A stretch of 64,000 nucleotides of DNA from JAFGUF01 sp040883315. Lineage in GTDB: Bacteria > Bacillota > Clostridia > Christensenellales > UMGS416. The notes below the pieces were generated by a model. It was given only the letters and a program-made list of their open reading frames with translations. It did not search any database and was not told the origin of the DNA. Positions 52,057-61,349 of the stretch are shown piece after piece. The position numbers and the translations under genes are program-made. Where the stretch lies: NCBI GenBank assembly GCA_040883315.1, contig JBFLKU010000008.1:62001-126000 (forward strand). The letters are read 5' to 3'. Position 1 is the first letter of the stretch. The number at the start of each line of letters is the position of its first letter.

Positions 52057-53883
52057 TTAGTTAATTTTTTTCAATACTGTAGTGCTGAATGCACCGATTT
52101 GCAGCGTGACTGAAAAGTCCTTTTTCTGCCATGGCTTCTCAGCCGCCGGTATGTCGCCCGGGTTTATGTGCCCGCTGCCGCCGTGCTCTTCTTTGTTGGA
52201 TGTGAAAACCTCCCTGTACATTCCTCCCTGCGGAACGCCCTGCACGAATTCATCGAAGTGCTGGAAGGATAGGTTTAGTATTATAATTAGCTCATCGCCG
52301 CTTTTATTTCGCCTTACAAATGATATGACGCCCTGAGTAGAGTTATCTGCGTCTATCCATTCAAATCCTAGGTAATCAAAATCCAGCTCGTATAGCTCGC
52401 TGTTTTCTCTGTAGAATTCATTCAGGCTTTTCACGTATTGGTTGAACCCATTGTGCATCGGGTATTTCAGCATGAAAAACTCTATTGGCTCGTAATATCG
52501 CCATTCCATCATTTGGGCTATTTCTGTGCCCATGAAGTTTAGCTTTTTGCCTTGGGTAAACATCTGGTATGCCAGCAAAGTGCGAAGCCCTGCAAAGCGC
52601 TGCCAATAGTCCCCGGGCAGCTTTTCAACCAGCTGCTTTTTGCCATGGACTACCTCATCGTGGGAAAAGGGAAGGATATATTTCTCTCTTTGCCTGTATG
52701 TGGATGAAAAAGTGAGGATATTATGCTTGTGCACTCTTTCATTGAAATCATATTCAAAATACTTCAGGGTGTCATTCATCCAGCCCATGTCCCATTTGTA
52801 GTCAAAGCCCAGCCCGCCGTTTTCTACTGGTGCTGTTATGCCCAGATAGTCGCTGGATTCCTCGGCGATGGTCAGAAATCCTTGGAAGTATTTGTGCATA
52901 GTGCTGTTGAATTCCTGCAAAAACTTGATAGCGTAGCTATCATATTCTATAGGGTGGTCGTAGTCGCCAAAATTATACTGAATCATGCTGGTCACGCCAT
53001 CTACGCGTATGCCGTCCACGTGAAAATACTTGGCAAAATACAGAGCAGAGGACAAAAGGAATGACCAAACGTGGTGCTTTCCAAAATCGAATTTGTATGT
53101 TCCCCAATGAAGGTGTTTTTTAAATCCATAAAGATCTGTAGAGTCAAATTTAAAAAGACCGTGCTCATCAGGGCAGAAATGCCCAGGAACCCAGTCCATA
53201 ATGACGCCTATTTCATTTTCGTGGCACAGGTTAATAAACTCCTGCAATGCTGATGCGCCGCCCAGCCTGCTGGTGGGGGCGAAATATCCCGTCACTTGAT
53301 ATCCCCATGACATATCCAGCGGATACTCCGTGATTGGCATTATCTCCACGTGAGTATAGCCCATGTTTTTTACATGGCGAACTATGTCCTTGCCTACAAG
53401 GTGCAGGTCTATAGAGGAATAGTCAGTGCAGGACTGGGTGAATGACGTGAGGCTGACCTCGTATATATTCATCGGCATGGAATAAAAATCTGTCTTTTTT
53501 CTTTTTTTCATCCATTCATTGTCGGTGAATTCATAGCTGAATGGGTCTGCAACTACGCTGGCGTTGTTTGGGCGCAGCTCTGTGTAGAATGCATATGGGT
53601 CGGCTTTTAGCACAACATTATCATAGCCGTCTTTCACGGCGTATTTATATATATGCCCTTCGCCTATGTTTTCCACATACAGCTCAAAAATGTCGCCTTT
53701 TCGCTCCATATAGTGGCTTTCTCTGTTCCAGCTGTTGAAGTCGCCAACTACGGAAACGCTTTTTGCATTTGGTGCAAATACTCGGAATATTACTCCGTTT
53801 TTGTGCAAATGTGCGCCCAAGACGTCGTGTGCGTTTAGCTGGGCACCTTTTTTATATAAATAAATGAACTCATCGTAATTCAT
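52057..53883 (-). CDS. glgB: 1,4-alpha-glucan branching enzyme
   Basis: A 608-residue GH13 branching enzyme. An N-terminal CBM48 domain (GVIFRVFAPNAKSVSVVGDF, NSWNRESHYM) precedes the barrel, with VIMDWVPGHF, GIRVDGVTSMI (nucleophile Asp), TIAEESSDY (Glu) and LPFSHDEVVHGKKQL. The start is the ATG at 53883, eight bases after GGAGGG. The frame is open to 53928, but that extension would begin upstream of the -10 box. It is the first gene of the glycogen operon. Confidence 0.94.
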   Translation of the reverse strand: MNYDEFIYLYKKGAQLNAHDVLGAHLHKNGVIFRVFAPNAKSVSVVGDFNSWNRESHYMERKGDIFELYVENIGEGHIYKYAVKDGYDNVVLKADPYAFYTELRPNNASVVADPFSYEFTDNEWMKKRKKTDFYSMPMNIYEVSLTSFTQSCTDYSSIDLHLVGKDIVRHVKNMGYTHVEIMPITEYPLDMSWGYQVTGYFAPTSRLGGASALQEFINLCHENEIGVIMDWVPGHFCPDEHGLFKFDSTDLYGFKKHLHWGTYKFDFGKHHVWSFLLSSALYFAKYFHVDGIRVDGVTSMIQYNFGDYDHPIEYDSYAIKFLQEFNSTMHKYFQGFLTIAEESSDYLGITAPVENGGLGFDYKWDMGWMNDTLKYFEYDFNERVHKHNILTFSSTYRQREKYILPFSHDEVVHGKKQLVEKLPGDYWQRFAGLRTLLAYQMFTQGKKLNFMGTEIAQMMEWRYYEPIEFFMLKYPMHNGFNQYVKSLNEFYRENSELYELDFDYLGFEWIDADNSTQGVISFVRRNKSGDELIIILNLSFQHFDEFVQGVPQGGMYREVFTSNKEEHGGSGHINPGDIPAAEKPWQKKDFSVTLQIGAFSTTVLKKIN

Positions 53884-53904
53884 GTAATGTCCCTCCATAG
53901 TTAG

Positions 53905-53933
53905 ATTATACTTTAAAAAAAATGGCATAACAA
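53905..53933 (-). promoter_or_regulatory. Promoter of the glycogen operon
   Basis: On the minus strand: TTGTTA (53933-53928), 17-base spacer, TATAAT (53910-53905), 21 bases before the glgB ATG. It is the only good promoter I see for the six genes. Confidence 0.7.
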
Positions 53934-54034
53934 GTGAGATATATAATTTTATGTTAATTCGGTGAAAAAACTGCTGAAATAATAAATAATACGCTTCACT
54001 AAATATGACGTCATTTTAAAAGAGAGCGTTTTGG

Positions 54035-54043
54035 TGGTATAAT
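54035..54043 (+). promoter_or_regulatory. Extended -10 promoter of the methyltransferase gene
   Basis: TGGTATAAT (TGnTATAAT form), 29 bases before the ATG; a weak TTTAAA lies 17 bases upstream of it. Confidence 0.55.
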
Positions 54044-54072
54044 AAAGTAAATGAGATGGAAAAGGAAAGCAT

Positions 54073-54627
54073 ATGAATATAAAAAAATTAGAAAATCCGG
54101 CAAGAGTAGCTGAGCTAAATCCGCTGGAGACATTGAAAAAAATAGGAGTAGATGAGGGCACAGTGTTTTTTGACTATGGTGCAGGCACAGGTGTTTTCAG
54201 CATACCTGCATGCAAGATGACAAAAGAGAAAGTATACGCATACGATATCAGCAGCCATATGCTGGATGCGATAAAGCAGAAAGCAGAGCATGAAAGCATA
54301 GAAAACATTGTATTGCTGGATGCTGATGGACTGGCAAGACAGATAGACAGCATTCAGGTAGATAATATTATGATGGCGGCAGTATACCATCACATTGATG
54401 ACCTTGAAAAAATGTTTGAGAATTTCGCGAGACTTCTGAAAAAAGAAGGCAAAGTATCCGTGATAGAGTTTTTCTATAAGGAGACGCCAATGGGTCCTCC
54501 GACTAGCCACAGGGTGCATAGGCAGAGCTTGGTGGATGAATTCACACAGCACGACTACAAGGTATCAGAGGAATTTGAGCTAGGGGAGAATTTTTATTTG
54601 ATTTCGTTTGTAAAAAGTATTATATAA
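54073..54627 (+). CDS. Class I SAM-dependent methyltransferase
   Basis: A 184-residue methyltransferase of the Methyltransf_11 type. The SAM-binding glycine motif is VFFDYGAGTGVFSIPACKM (about 34-52), the acidic motif II is VYAYDISSHML, then LLDADGL and NIMMAAVYHHIDDLEKMFEN. The substrate is unknown. Ribosome site AAAAGGAAAG. Monocistronic, divergent from the glycogen operon. Confidence 0.85.
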   Translation: MNIKKLENPARVAELNPLETLKKIGVDEGTVFFDYGAGTGVFSIPACKMTKEKVYAYDISSHMLDAIKQKAEHESIENIVLLDADGLARQIDSIQVDNIMMAAVYHHIDDLEKMFENFARLLKKEGKVSVIEFFYKETPMGPPTSHRVHRQSLVDEFTQHDYKVSEEFELGENFYLISFVKSII

Positions 54628-54632
54628 ACAAA

Positions 54633-54659
54633 AAAGGCACTTACTTAGTAGGTGCCTTT
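54633..54659. terminator. Bidirectional terminator between methyltransferase gene and cinA
   Basis: AAAGGCACTTAC / GTAGGTGCCTTT (one G-T pair) with a TTA loop, A-run on one side and T residues on the other. Confidence 0.8.
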
Positions 54660-54678
54660 CAATAATTTTATTTAAAAC

Positions 54679-55911
54679 TCAGTTTTTCAGCAAGTGCAGT
54701 CTGATTAAATTCAGTGCATTCAGCGAAGAAAAACGCCTGTTATATTCTCTATTGCTCCTGCCTTGATATTCCATAGTGGTGGATGTTTTGCCATCGTATA
54801 GAGATATATAAACCAGCCCTGCTTTTTTGTCGCCTGCATCATCTGGCCCTGCTATGCCTGTGACGGAAACGGCGATATCACAGTCGGCATTTTCATACAT
54901 GCCCATTGCCATCTCTTCGGCGGTCTGGCGGGACACTGCACCGTATTTATCTAGGGTTTCTTTTTTCACGTTCAGCCTCTGCATCTTTGCAGTGTTGGAA
55001 TAGGTAACGAAGCTTTCCTTTAGCACATTGGATGAGCCGGGTATATCCACCAGCATACTGGTCAGCATTCCGCCAGTGCAGCTTTCTGCAAAGGAAACGT
55101 TCATATTTCTGTTTTTCAGCTCTTTTATCACTACCTCTGCCAATGATTCGTTGGAATACGAGTAAATTTTATCTCCTAGAATTTCGCCTATTTCATCGCA
55201 TACAGGATTCAGCAGTGCTTCTGCCTCATCCTCTGTCTGGGCTTTGGCTGTGACACGCAGCAGCAGCTCGCCTTGTGTGGCATAGGTGGCTAGGGTAGGG
55301 TTGGTTTGCTTTTCTATCAGGTGCATCAGGGCAGTCTCCAGCGAGCTTTCGCCCATTCCGAATACCTTTATGTGCTTGGATTTTAAAACGTTTCCTGTTT
55401 TTTCTCCTAGATATGGGGAAACGTGATTTGCAAACATTGGCTGCATTTCCATAGGAGGGCCAGGGAGTATCACCACCATTTTGCCGTTTTGCTCCACTAT
55501 GCATCCCGGTGCTGTGCCGTTTGGGTTTTTAAGTATTTTTGCACCCTCTGGGAAATATGCCTGCCTGAGATTATTTTTGGTCATATCTTTGTGGATTATG
55601 CTAAAGAAGTTTTCTATTGTGTTTTTGCTCTCTTCATCCAGCACCATTTCCAGCCCCAATGCCTCAGCCACGGATTCCTTTGTCAGGTCATCCATCGTAG
55701 GGCCTATTCCGCCGGTTGTGATGACTATATCGCATCTATCAAATATGCTTTTTAATAGCTCCACCAGTCTTTGCTGGTTGTCGCCCACTACGTGATGGTA
55801 GTGCACATCTATTCCTATGCCGGAAAGCTCTCTGGATAAATACATTGCGTTGGTATTGGCTATCTGCCCCATCAAAAGCTCCGTGCCTACTGCTACTATT
55901 TCAGCTTTCAT
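54679..55911 (-). CDS. cinA: CinA-family nicotinamide-nucleotide amidase
   Basis: A 410-residue two-domain protein. The N-terminal molybdopterin-binding-like domain has AEIVAVGTELLMGQIANTNA and ITTGGIGPTMDDLTKESVAE. The C-terminal amidase domain has VSFAESCTGGMLTSMLVDIP (Ser and Lys region) and VTGIAGPDDAGDKKAGLVYI. It recycles nicotinamide mononucleotide and is named for competence induction. It overlaps the pgsA stop by four bases. In many Firmicutes recA follows; here it does not. Confidence 0.93.
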   Translation of the reverse strand: MKAEIVAVGTELLMGQIANTNAMYLSRELSGIGIDVHYHHVVGDNQQRLVELLKSIFDRCDIVITTGGIGPTMDDLTKESVAEALGLEMVLDEESKNTIENFFSIIHKDMTKNNLRQAYFPEGAKILKNPNGTAPGCIVEQNGKMVVILPGPPMEMQPMFANHVSPYLGEKTGNVLKSKHIKVFGMGESSLETALMHLIEKQTNPTLATYATQGELLLRVTAKAQTEDEAEALLNPVCDEIGEILGDKIYSYSNESLAEVVIKELKNRNMNVSFAESCTGGMLTSMLVDIPGSSNVLKESFVTYSNTAKMQRLNVKKETLDKYGAVSRQTAEEMAMGMYENADCDIAVSVTGIAGPDDAGDKKAGLVYISLYDGKTSTTMEYQGRSNREYNRRFSSLNALNLIRLHLLKN

Positions 55912-56465
55912 TTTTCTGTTGCTCCCAGCCTTTTTAATTCTTTCATTCCGCCTATTATGTAGTCCGTCATAGACCAGAGTGAAAGAACTATTGTGATGAA
56001 TATGAAGATATATTCAAAGGGGAACGATATAAATGAGAACCAAACATCCCTGACCAATAGCACACAGATAAGAACTATCTGAGATATTGTTTTCAGCTTG
56101 CCTATTATGCTGGCTGCAATCACTTTGCCGCCTGCAGCAGCCACAACATTGCGGAATCCGCCAACTATAAACTCTCTGGAAAGAAGAACAATAATCACCC
56201 AGCCTGCCAGCATTTTGTATTCGGCCAGCGGTATTAATGCTGCCAAAACCAGCACTTTGTCTGCTATTGGGTCAAATATTTTTCCGAAGTTGGTCACTTG
56301 ATTGTATTTTCTGGCAATATATCCGTCTAGTGTATCTGTTACAGAGGCTATAATGAATATAAACATAGCAATAACCAAAGAGATATCTGTTCCTCTATAA
56401 ACAAAGAACATAAACACAGGGATAAGCAAAATTCTTAGCATTGTCAGTTTGTTCGCAGTTGTCAT
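55908..56465 (-). CDS. pgsA: CDP-diacylglycerol-glycerol-3-phosphate 3-phosphatidyltransferase
   Basis: A 185-residue membrane enzyme making phosphatidylglycerol phosphate. The CDP-alcohol phosphotransferase motif DGxxAR...G...D...D is SVTDTLDGYIARKYNQVTNF followed by GKIFDPIADKVL. Five hydrophobic helices. It starts one base after rimO ends, and overlaps cinA by ATGA. Confidence 0.94.
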   Translation of the reverse strand: MTTANKLTMLRILLIPVFMFFVYRGTDISLVIAMFIFIIASVTDTLDGYIARKYNQVTNFGKIFDPIADKVLVLAALIPLAEYKMLAGWVIIVLLSREFIVGGFRNVVAAAGGKVIAASIIGKLKTISQIVLICVLLVRDVWFSFISFPFEYIFIFITIVLSLWSMTDYIIGGMKELKRLGATEK

Positions 56466-56466
56466 G

Positions 56467-57786
56467 TTATTCTCCTATTTTTCCATACAAATCATATATC
56501 GATGAATCTGTTATTTCTACATCGTAGAATTCACCGATTTCCAGCTCTTTTGTGCTCTCTATCTCTATCTCACCGTCTATTTCAGCGGTGAAATGCTGGC
56601 TTCTTCCAAAATAGTGCCCGTCCTGAAAATCCTCTACAAGCACTTGATATGTCTTGCCCACGCGTTTTGCCATAAGGGCTGCGGATATTTCGCTCTGATA
56701 CTGCAGCAGCAGGTCTCGGCGCTCGTCCTTTACGCTGTCGTCTATTTGCTCCTTCATGTCATATGCAGGTGTGCCTTCCTCTCGGGAATAGCTGAATACA
56801 CCTACATTATCAAATGGATAATCGTGAATGAAAGCAACCAGCTGGTCAAAATCATCCTGCGTTTCGCCGGGGAAGCCCGTGATATATGTGGTGCGCAGTG
56901 AAGCATCCGGAAGCTGCTCTCTTATTTTTTTGTATGTATTTACGATGCCAGAATAGTTGGAGTGGCGGTTCATAGCCTTCAGCATTTTGTCGCTGACATG
57001 CTGCAGGGGTATGTCGAAATATCTGCATATATTTTCATGCTTTTTATAAACGGATAAAAGCTCGTCTGTAATCATTTCCGGGTACATGTATAGAATGCGT
57101 ATCCACACGGTCTTATCCAGTGATGCTATTTTATCCAGAAGGCCTGCGATGTTTTCACCTATGTCCATGCCGTATCTGGTGGTGTCCTGTGCCACCAAGG
57201 TAATCTCTTTCACGCCATCAGCTATCAGCTGCTTTGCCTCTGCGATTATTTTGTCCACGGCTCTGGATCTCATTTTGCCTCTTATGCTGGGGATAGCACA
57301 GTAGGTGCAGTTATTCGAGCAGCCCTCTGCTATCTTCAGATATGCTCTTTGAGGCGGAGTGATAATCACCCTGCCGTCTTCTGCCGACATTTTTTCATTT
57401 ATCTCGGCACAGATGTATCTTTCGCCTCCTAGGCATCTTTCAATGTGTTCTGCAATATCCGGGTATTGTGATATGCCGAGGATAGCATCTACCTCCGGCA
57501 TTTCGTCGTATATTGTTTGGCTGTATCTGCCGCTGAAGCAGCCAGATACAATTATTTTTTTCAGGTTAGTTTCATCTTTGTATTGTGCTATGTCAAAAAT
57601 GGTGTCTATTGCTTCCTGCTTTGCACTCTTCAAAAATCCGCAGGTATTTATTATAACCAAATCACATTCAGCAGGGTTTTCCTCTATTTCATGCCCCGCC
57701 TGCTTTATCCTGTGGAGCATCACCTCTGCGTCCACTTCGTTTTTGGGGCAGCCCAGTGATACCAGGCCTATTTTGTATTTATTCAT
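56467..57786 (-). CDS. rimO: Ribosomal protein S12 methylthiotransferase
   Basis: A 439-residue radical SAM enzyme that methylthiolates Asp of ribosomal protein S12. The N-terminal domain binds a second cluster (SLGCPKNEVDAEVMLHRI, INTCGFLKSAKQEAIDTI, IVSGCFSGRY), the radical SAM motif is CSNNCTYCAIPSIRGKMRSR, and a TRAM domain ends the protein. Three ATG codons stand in a row; the third (57786) has the best spacing from GGAG. It overlaps the ftsK stop by eight bases. Confidence 0.94.
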   Translation of the reverse strand: MNKYKIGLVSLGCPKNEVDAEVMLHRIKQAGHEIEENPAECDLVIINTCGFLKSAKQEAIDTIFDIAQYKDETNLKKIIVSGCFSGRYSQTIYDEMPEVDAILGISQYPDIAEHIERCLGGERYICAEINEKMSAEDGRVIITPPQRAYLKIAEGCSNNCTYCAIPSIRGKMRSRAVDKIIAEAKQLIADGVKEITLVAQDTTRYGMDIGENIAGLLDKIASLDKTVWIRILYMYPEMITDELLSVYKKHENICRYFDIPLQHVSDKMLKAMNRHSNYSGIVNTYKKIREQLPDASLRTTYITGFPGETQDDFDQLVAFIHDYPFDNVGVFSYSREEGTPAYDMKEQIDDSVKDERRDLLLQYQSEISAALMAKRVGKTYQVLVEDFQDGHYFGRSQHFTAEIDGEIEIESTKELEIGEFYDVEITDSSIYDLYGKIGE

Positions 57787-60379
57787 CATCATCTCCAGAG
57801 ACTATCTGCATAGCAGTTCCGTATGAAACCATTATTTCTCTTGGCTTCGAGCCGTCTGCTTCGCCTACTACTCCCAGTCTTTCCAAGTCGTCCATTATTC
57901 GGGCGGCTCTATTGTATCCCACTCTCAGCTTTCTCTGCACCATAGATGTAGATGCTTTTTCGTGGTCATATATCACCTTCACTGCATCCGGCAGCAAATT
58001 GTCGAATTCATCCAGAGGGGAATCATATCCTCCGCCAGAATCGCTTTGTGCTTGCTTTTCTATTTTCTTAACGTCCTCTAGAACGTTGTTGTCGTATTTC
58101 ACGCCTTCAGCTTTCAGGAAGCTGCAGACCTTTTCCACCTCTTTGTCTGCCACAAATGCACCCTGCAGACGGATGGGTTTGCCTGTGAATTTAAAGAGCA
58201 TGTCGCCGTTCCCTAAAAGGTGCTCGGCTCCGCTGCCATCCAAAATAGTGCGTGAGTCCACCAGCTGGTTTACGCTGAATGCCACTCTGCATGGTATGTT
58301 TGCCTTTATTGTTCCTGTAATTACCTTAACATCCGGTCTTTGTGTGGCTATTACCAAGTGCATGCCTGCGGCACGTGCCAGCTGTGCCAGCCTGTATATG
58401 GCATCTTCCACTTCGGCTGAAGCCACCTGCATCAGGTCTGCCAGCTCATCCACTATAATAACAAACCTAGGCATAGTCTCCATACCTTTTTTGCTATTTG
58501 CCAGCTTGTTGTATCCGTCCAGGTTTCTTACGCCGTTTTCTGCGAATATATCGTAGCGTTTCATCATCTCTTTAACAGCCCAGTTTAGTGCACTGGCTGC
58601 CATGGATGCCTTTGTAACTACTGGTATCAGCAGATGGGGGATTCCATTGTATACGTTCAATTCCACTTTTTTGGGGTCAACCATAATAAAGCGTACGTCA
58701 TTTGGTGAGCTTTTATATATCAATGACAGTATAAGCGAATTGATGAAAACAGATTTACCAGAGCCAGTAGCACCGGCTACCAGCATGTGGGGCATTTTTG
58801 CCAAGTCTGCCACTATGTTTCTGCCTGTTATGTCTTTTCCAACGCATATTGTAAGTGGTGAAGTGGCGGTTTTGAATTTTGAGCCTTCCAAAATATCACG
58901 AAGCCCAACAATAGATCGTGTTCTGTTTGGCACCTCTATGCCAACTGCGTTTTTATTTGGAATAGGTGCCTCTATGCGCACACTGGTGGCTGCCAGAGCC
59001 ATAGCCAGGTCTTTTGAAAGACCATTGATTTTGGCAACACGCACACCGGGGGCAGGGCGAAGCTCATATCTTGTTACGGTGGGACCGCAGGTGATGTTTA
59101 TAACCTTTGCGTCCACACGGAAGCTAGACAATGTCTCCTCTAGTTTCATTGCATTGGCGTGGCATTCCGCTCTTAGGCTTGCATCCTGCTTGTTGCTGCT
59201 GAATGCTATCAAATCAAGAGGCGGGAATTTATATTCTTCGTCTTCTTTTGCAGGATGTGCAGGCACATCTTTTTTGTAGTCATCATCATCTGTCATTCTT
59301 ATCTGAATAGGAAGATCACCAACCGCTTTGCTGGATGCAGATCGGCTTGGCTTATGGCTTTGTTCCTTTTCCAGTGCATATTCCCACTGATCCTCGTCCA
59401 CAGCGTATCTGCCTCCGTTTGCCGATGATAGGGGCTGCTTATTGTGGCGAAGCAAAAAGTCCGTATTCAGCTCTGAATCTTCATCAAAATTATCAGATGC
59501 ATTTTTTATATTCTCCACATAGAGTTTATGCTTGCTGTCTTTCATCACATGCAGAGATTCGCTTTTGTGCGGTGGGGAAGCTACAGCTCTTTCCGGGGCA
59601 GGATATTCATCGTGCACCTTTCTTCTGCCGCTCTCTGCCGCAATAGGCACGTCCTTGCCCAGCCTTTCCAGAGGAGTCTCTCTGCTTTCGCGTTCTTCAA
59701 TACGCATTTCAATGCCTTCTTTGGTGTTTCTGATAAATTCACCCAAAAGAACATGATTTTTCACTATTAGTACTATTAGCATATAGGTAAGCGGCACAAA
59801 AACAGCGCCGAATATGCTGAAATTTTTCAATAGCCAGTATGAAAGCAGTGCACCCAGTGCACCAGCCGAGCCGCCTCTGCTGGCTACGCCATAGTCATAT
59901 GATGACTTTATGTAGTCTTTGAAAGTCGTTGTTAAAAAGTCAACATCCACCACTTTCATGGCGAAGATTTTCCTTAAGAAAAATGTGTGGTAAAAAAGAA
60001 CAGCACACAGCACAAAGACGGTCCAAAGCGTAACTTGTCCCCATCTTATGCCGGCTTCTTTTTTCAATATCAAAATAAGGCCTACTATAAAGCCAAGGAC
60101 AGGTATTAAGTAGCCAAATGAGCCAAACGTCCCTACAACAGCGCTTTTTATGGCGTAGCCTTTTGCGCCTGTTATGGATGATTGGAACATAATGATTAGC
60201 ACAAACAGGCTGGTAACGCATGTTATTATGCCTATCATTACTTCATTTTTTTTCTGTTCAGATTTAACAGGCTTTTTTGGAGCAGCTTTTTTGCTGGTCG
60301 TTTTTCCTGTCGTTGTTTTTCTCGTGCTAGATGTTTTCGCAGTGCTTGTTTTTTTTCTGCTGTTTGTTTTGCTTGGCAA
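57779..60379 (-). CDS. ftsK: DNA translocase FtsK/SpoIIIE
   Basis: An 866-residue chromosome-segregation motor at the division or sporulation septum. Basic Lys/Thr-rich N-terminus (about 1-45), four helices (about 45-205), an acidic linker of about 170 residues, then the RecA-like motor with Walker A VAGATGSGKSVFINSLI and Walker B FVIIVDELADLM, followed by ATQRPDVKVITGTIKANIPC. The C-terminal gamma winged helix (STSMVQRKLRVGYNRAARIM) reads orienting DNA sequences. Ribosome site AAAGGA. Confidence 0.95.
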   Translation of the reverse strand: MPSKTNSRKKTSTAKTSSTRKTTTGKTTSKKAAPKKPVKSEQKKNEVMIGIITCVTSLFVLIIMFQSSITGAKGYAIKSAVVGTFGSFGYLIPVLGFIVGLILILKKEAGIRWGQVTLWTVFVLCAVLFYHTFFLRKIFAMKVVDVDFLTTTFKDYIKSSYDYGVASRGGSAGALGALLSYWLLKNFSIFGAVFVPLTYMLIVLIVKNHVLLGEFIRNTKEGIEMRIEERESRETPLERLGKDVPIAAESGRRKVHDEYPAPERAVASPPHKSESLHVMKDSKHKLYVENIKNASDNFDEDSELNTDFLLRHNKQPLSSANGGRYAVDEDQWEYALEKEQSHKPSRSASSKAVGDLPIQIRMTDDDDYKKDVPAHPAKEDEEYKFPPLDLIAFSSNKQDASLRAECHANAMKLEETLSSFRVDAKVINITCGPTVTRYELRPAPGVRVAKINGLSKDLAMALAATSVRIEAPIPNKNAVGIEVPNRTRSIVGLRDILEGSKFKTATSPLTICVGKDITGRNIVADLAKMPHMLVAGATGSGKSVFINSLILSLIYKSSPNDVRFIMVDPKKVELNVYNGIPHLLIPVVTKASMAASALNWAVKEMMKRYDIFAENGVRNLDGYNKLANSKKGMETMPRFVIIVDELADLMQVASAEVEDAIYRLAQLARAAGMHLVIATQRPDVKVITGTIKANIPCRVAFSVNQLVDSRTILDGSGAEHLLGNGDMLFKFTGKPIRLQGAFVADKEVEKVCSFLKAEGVKYDNNVLEDVKKIEKQAQSDSGGGYDSPLDEFDNLLPDAVKVIYDHEKASTSMVQRKLRVGYNRAARIMDDLERLGVVGEADGSKPREIMVSYGTAMQIVSGDDDE

Positions 60380-60521
60380 TGCTTTTCATCCTTTCTATAA
60401 TTCACAAATAAATATCAACTCATTTTAACACATTAATAATGTTTAATACAACATCTATCATTATAACACATATTTTTTTCAAAATACTGCCATTTTAAAA
60501 GAGCTGGATGCATGATTTGTG

Positions 60522-60550
60522 TTGTAATAATTGTTGTTTTGCGTTAAAAT
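60522..60550 (+). promoter_or_regulatory. Promoter of the frr-uppS-cdsA-dxr operon
   Basis: TTGTAA (60522-60527), 17-base spacer, TAAAAT (60545-60550), 40 bases before the frr ATG. Confidence 0.55.
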
Positions 60551-60590
60551 ACTTTTTATAGATTTAAAAAAATCAGGAGGGCATATAGAG

Positions 60591-61157
60591 ATGACTATGA
60601 ATAATGCAGAATTACTAAAAGACGGCGATGAACGCATGGATAAAGCAGTGGAATTTTACAAAACAGAGCTGCAGTCTATGAGAGCAGGACGTGCAAACCC
60701 AAAACTTTTAGACAGAATAACAGTAGATTACTATGGCACACCCACACCTCTGGCACAGGTAGGAAATATTTCCGCACCGGAACCAAGAATATTGATGATA
60801 TCTCCGTGGGATGCTTCAATGATACATGAAATTGAAAAAGCTATACAAACATCAGACATCGGAATCAATCCAATGAATGACGGCAAAGTGATACGATTGG
60901 TTATACCGGAGCTGACAGAAGAGCGCAGAAAAGATTTGGTTAAGCAGCTGCATAAATTTTCAGAGGAAGCAAAGGTAGCAGTACGTGCAGTGCGCCACGA
61001 CGCCAAAAAACACCTTGAAAAGCTGGAAAAAGACAATGCAATCACAGAAGATGACCTTCGCCGCGATGAAAAGAAGCTGCAGGACATGACAGACAAACAT
61101 ATTAAAAATATTGATGACATAACAAAAGACAAGGAAAAGGAAATCCTTGCAGTATAG
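60591..61157 (+). CDS. frr: Ribosome recycling factor
   Basis: A 188-residue factor that splits the ribosome after termination, together with EF-G. Signature regions: MDKAVEFYKTELQSMRAGRA, NPKLLDRITVDYYGTPTPLA, RILMISPWD and TEERRKDLVKQLHKFSEEAK. The ATG at 60591 follows AGGAGGG; the longer frame to 60531 covers the promoter region and is not used. First gene of the operon. Confidence 0.95.
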   Translation: MTMNNAELLKDGDERMDKAVEFYKTELQSMRAGRANPKLLDRITVDYYGTPTPLAQVGNISAPEPRILMISPWDASMIHEIEKAIQTSDIGINPMNDGKVIRLVIPELTEERRKDLVKQLHKFSEEAKVAVRAVRHDAKKHLEKLEKDNAITEDDLRRDEKKLQDMTDKHIKNIDDITKDKEKEILAV

Positions 61158-61347
61158 TAATCTGATAGGCTGCACATTGCAGTACGCCAAAAATTTTGCA
61201 GAAGAAAACAATATTAAAGCATTGTTTATAGAGACAAAAGATAGATACAATGATTATGAGAATAAGAGGATAATCAGAGTGAAGAAAATAGATGGTGATG
61301 AAACCATAGAGTTTTTGTATGCTGGTTTTCCGCCTTATAAGGAATAA
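61147..61347 (+). CDS. Small conserved-looking protein between frr and uppS
   Basis: A 66-residue protein beginning at a TTG inside the end of frr (overlap 11 bases), with AAGGAAA just upstream. It reads as an alpha/beta small domain: SNLIGCTLQYAKNFAEENNI, KALFIETKDRY, KRIIRVKKIDGDETIEFLYA. A protein of this kind sits between frr and uppS in some other clostridia, as I recall it. No function known. Overlap with frr and a two-base gap before uppS point to coupled translation. Confidence 0.7.
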   Translation: MQYSNLIGCTLQYAKNFAEENNIKALFIETKDRYNDYENKRIIRVKKIDGDETIEFLYAGFPPYKE

Positions 61348-61349
61348 AA

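Noticed and set aside
53884..53928. 15-residue N-terminal extension of GlgB
   Set aside because: Its ATG lies upstream of the -10 box; the ATG at 53883 has a GGAGGG ribosome site.
57756..59279. Two long plus-strand ORFs (266 and 225 residues) antisense to ftsK
   Set aside because: ftsK is full length with all motifs; the antisense frames have no domains or ribosome sites.
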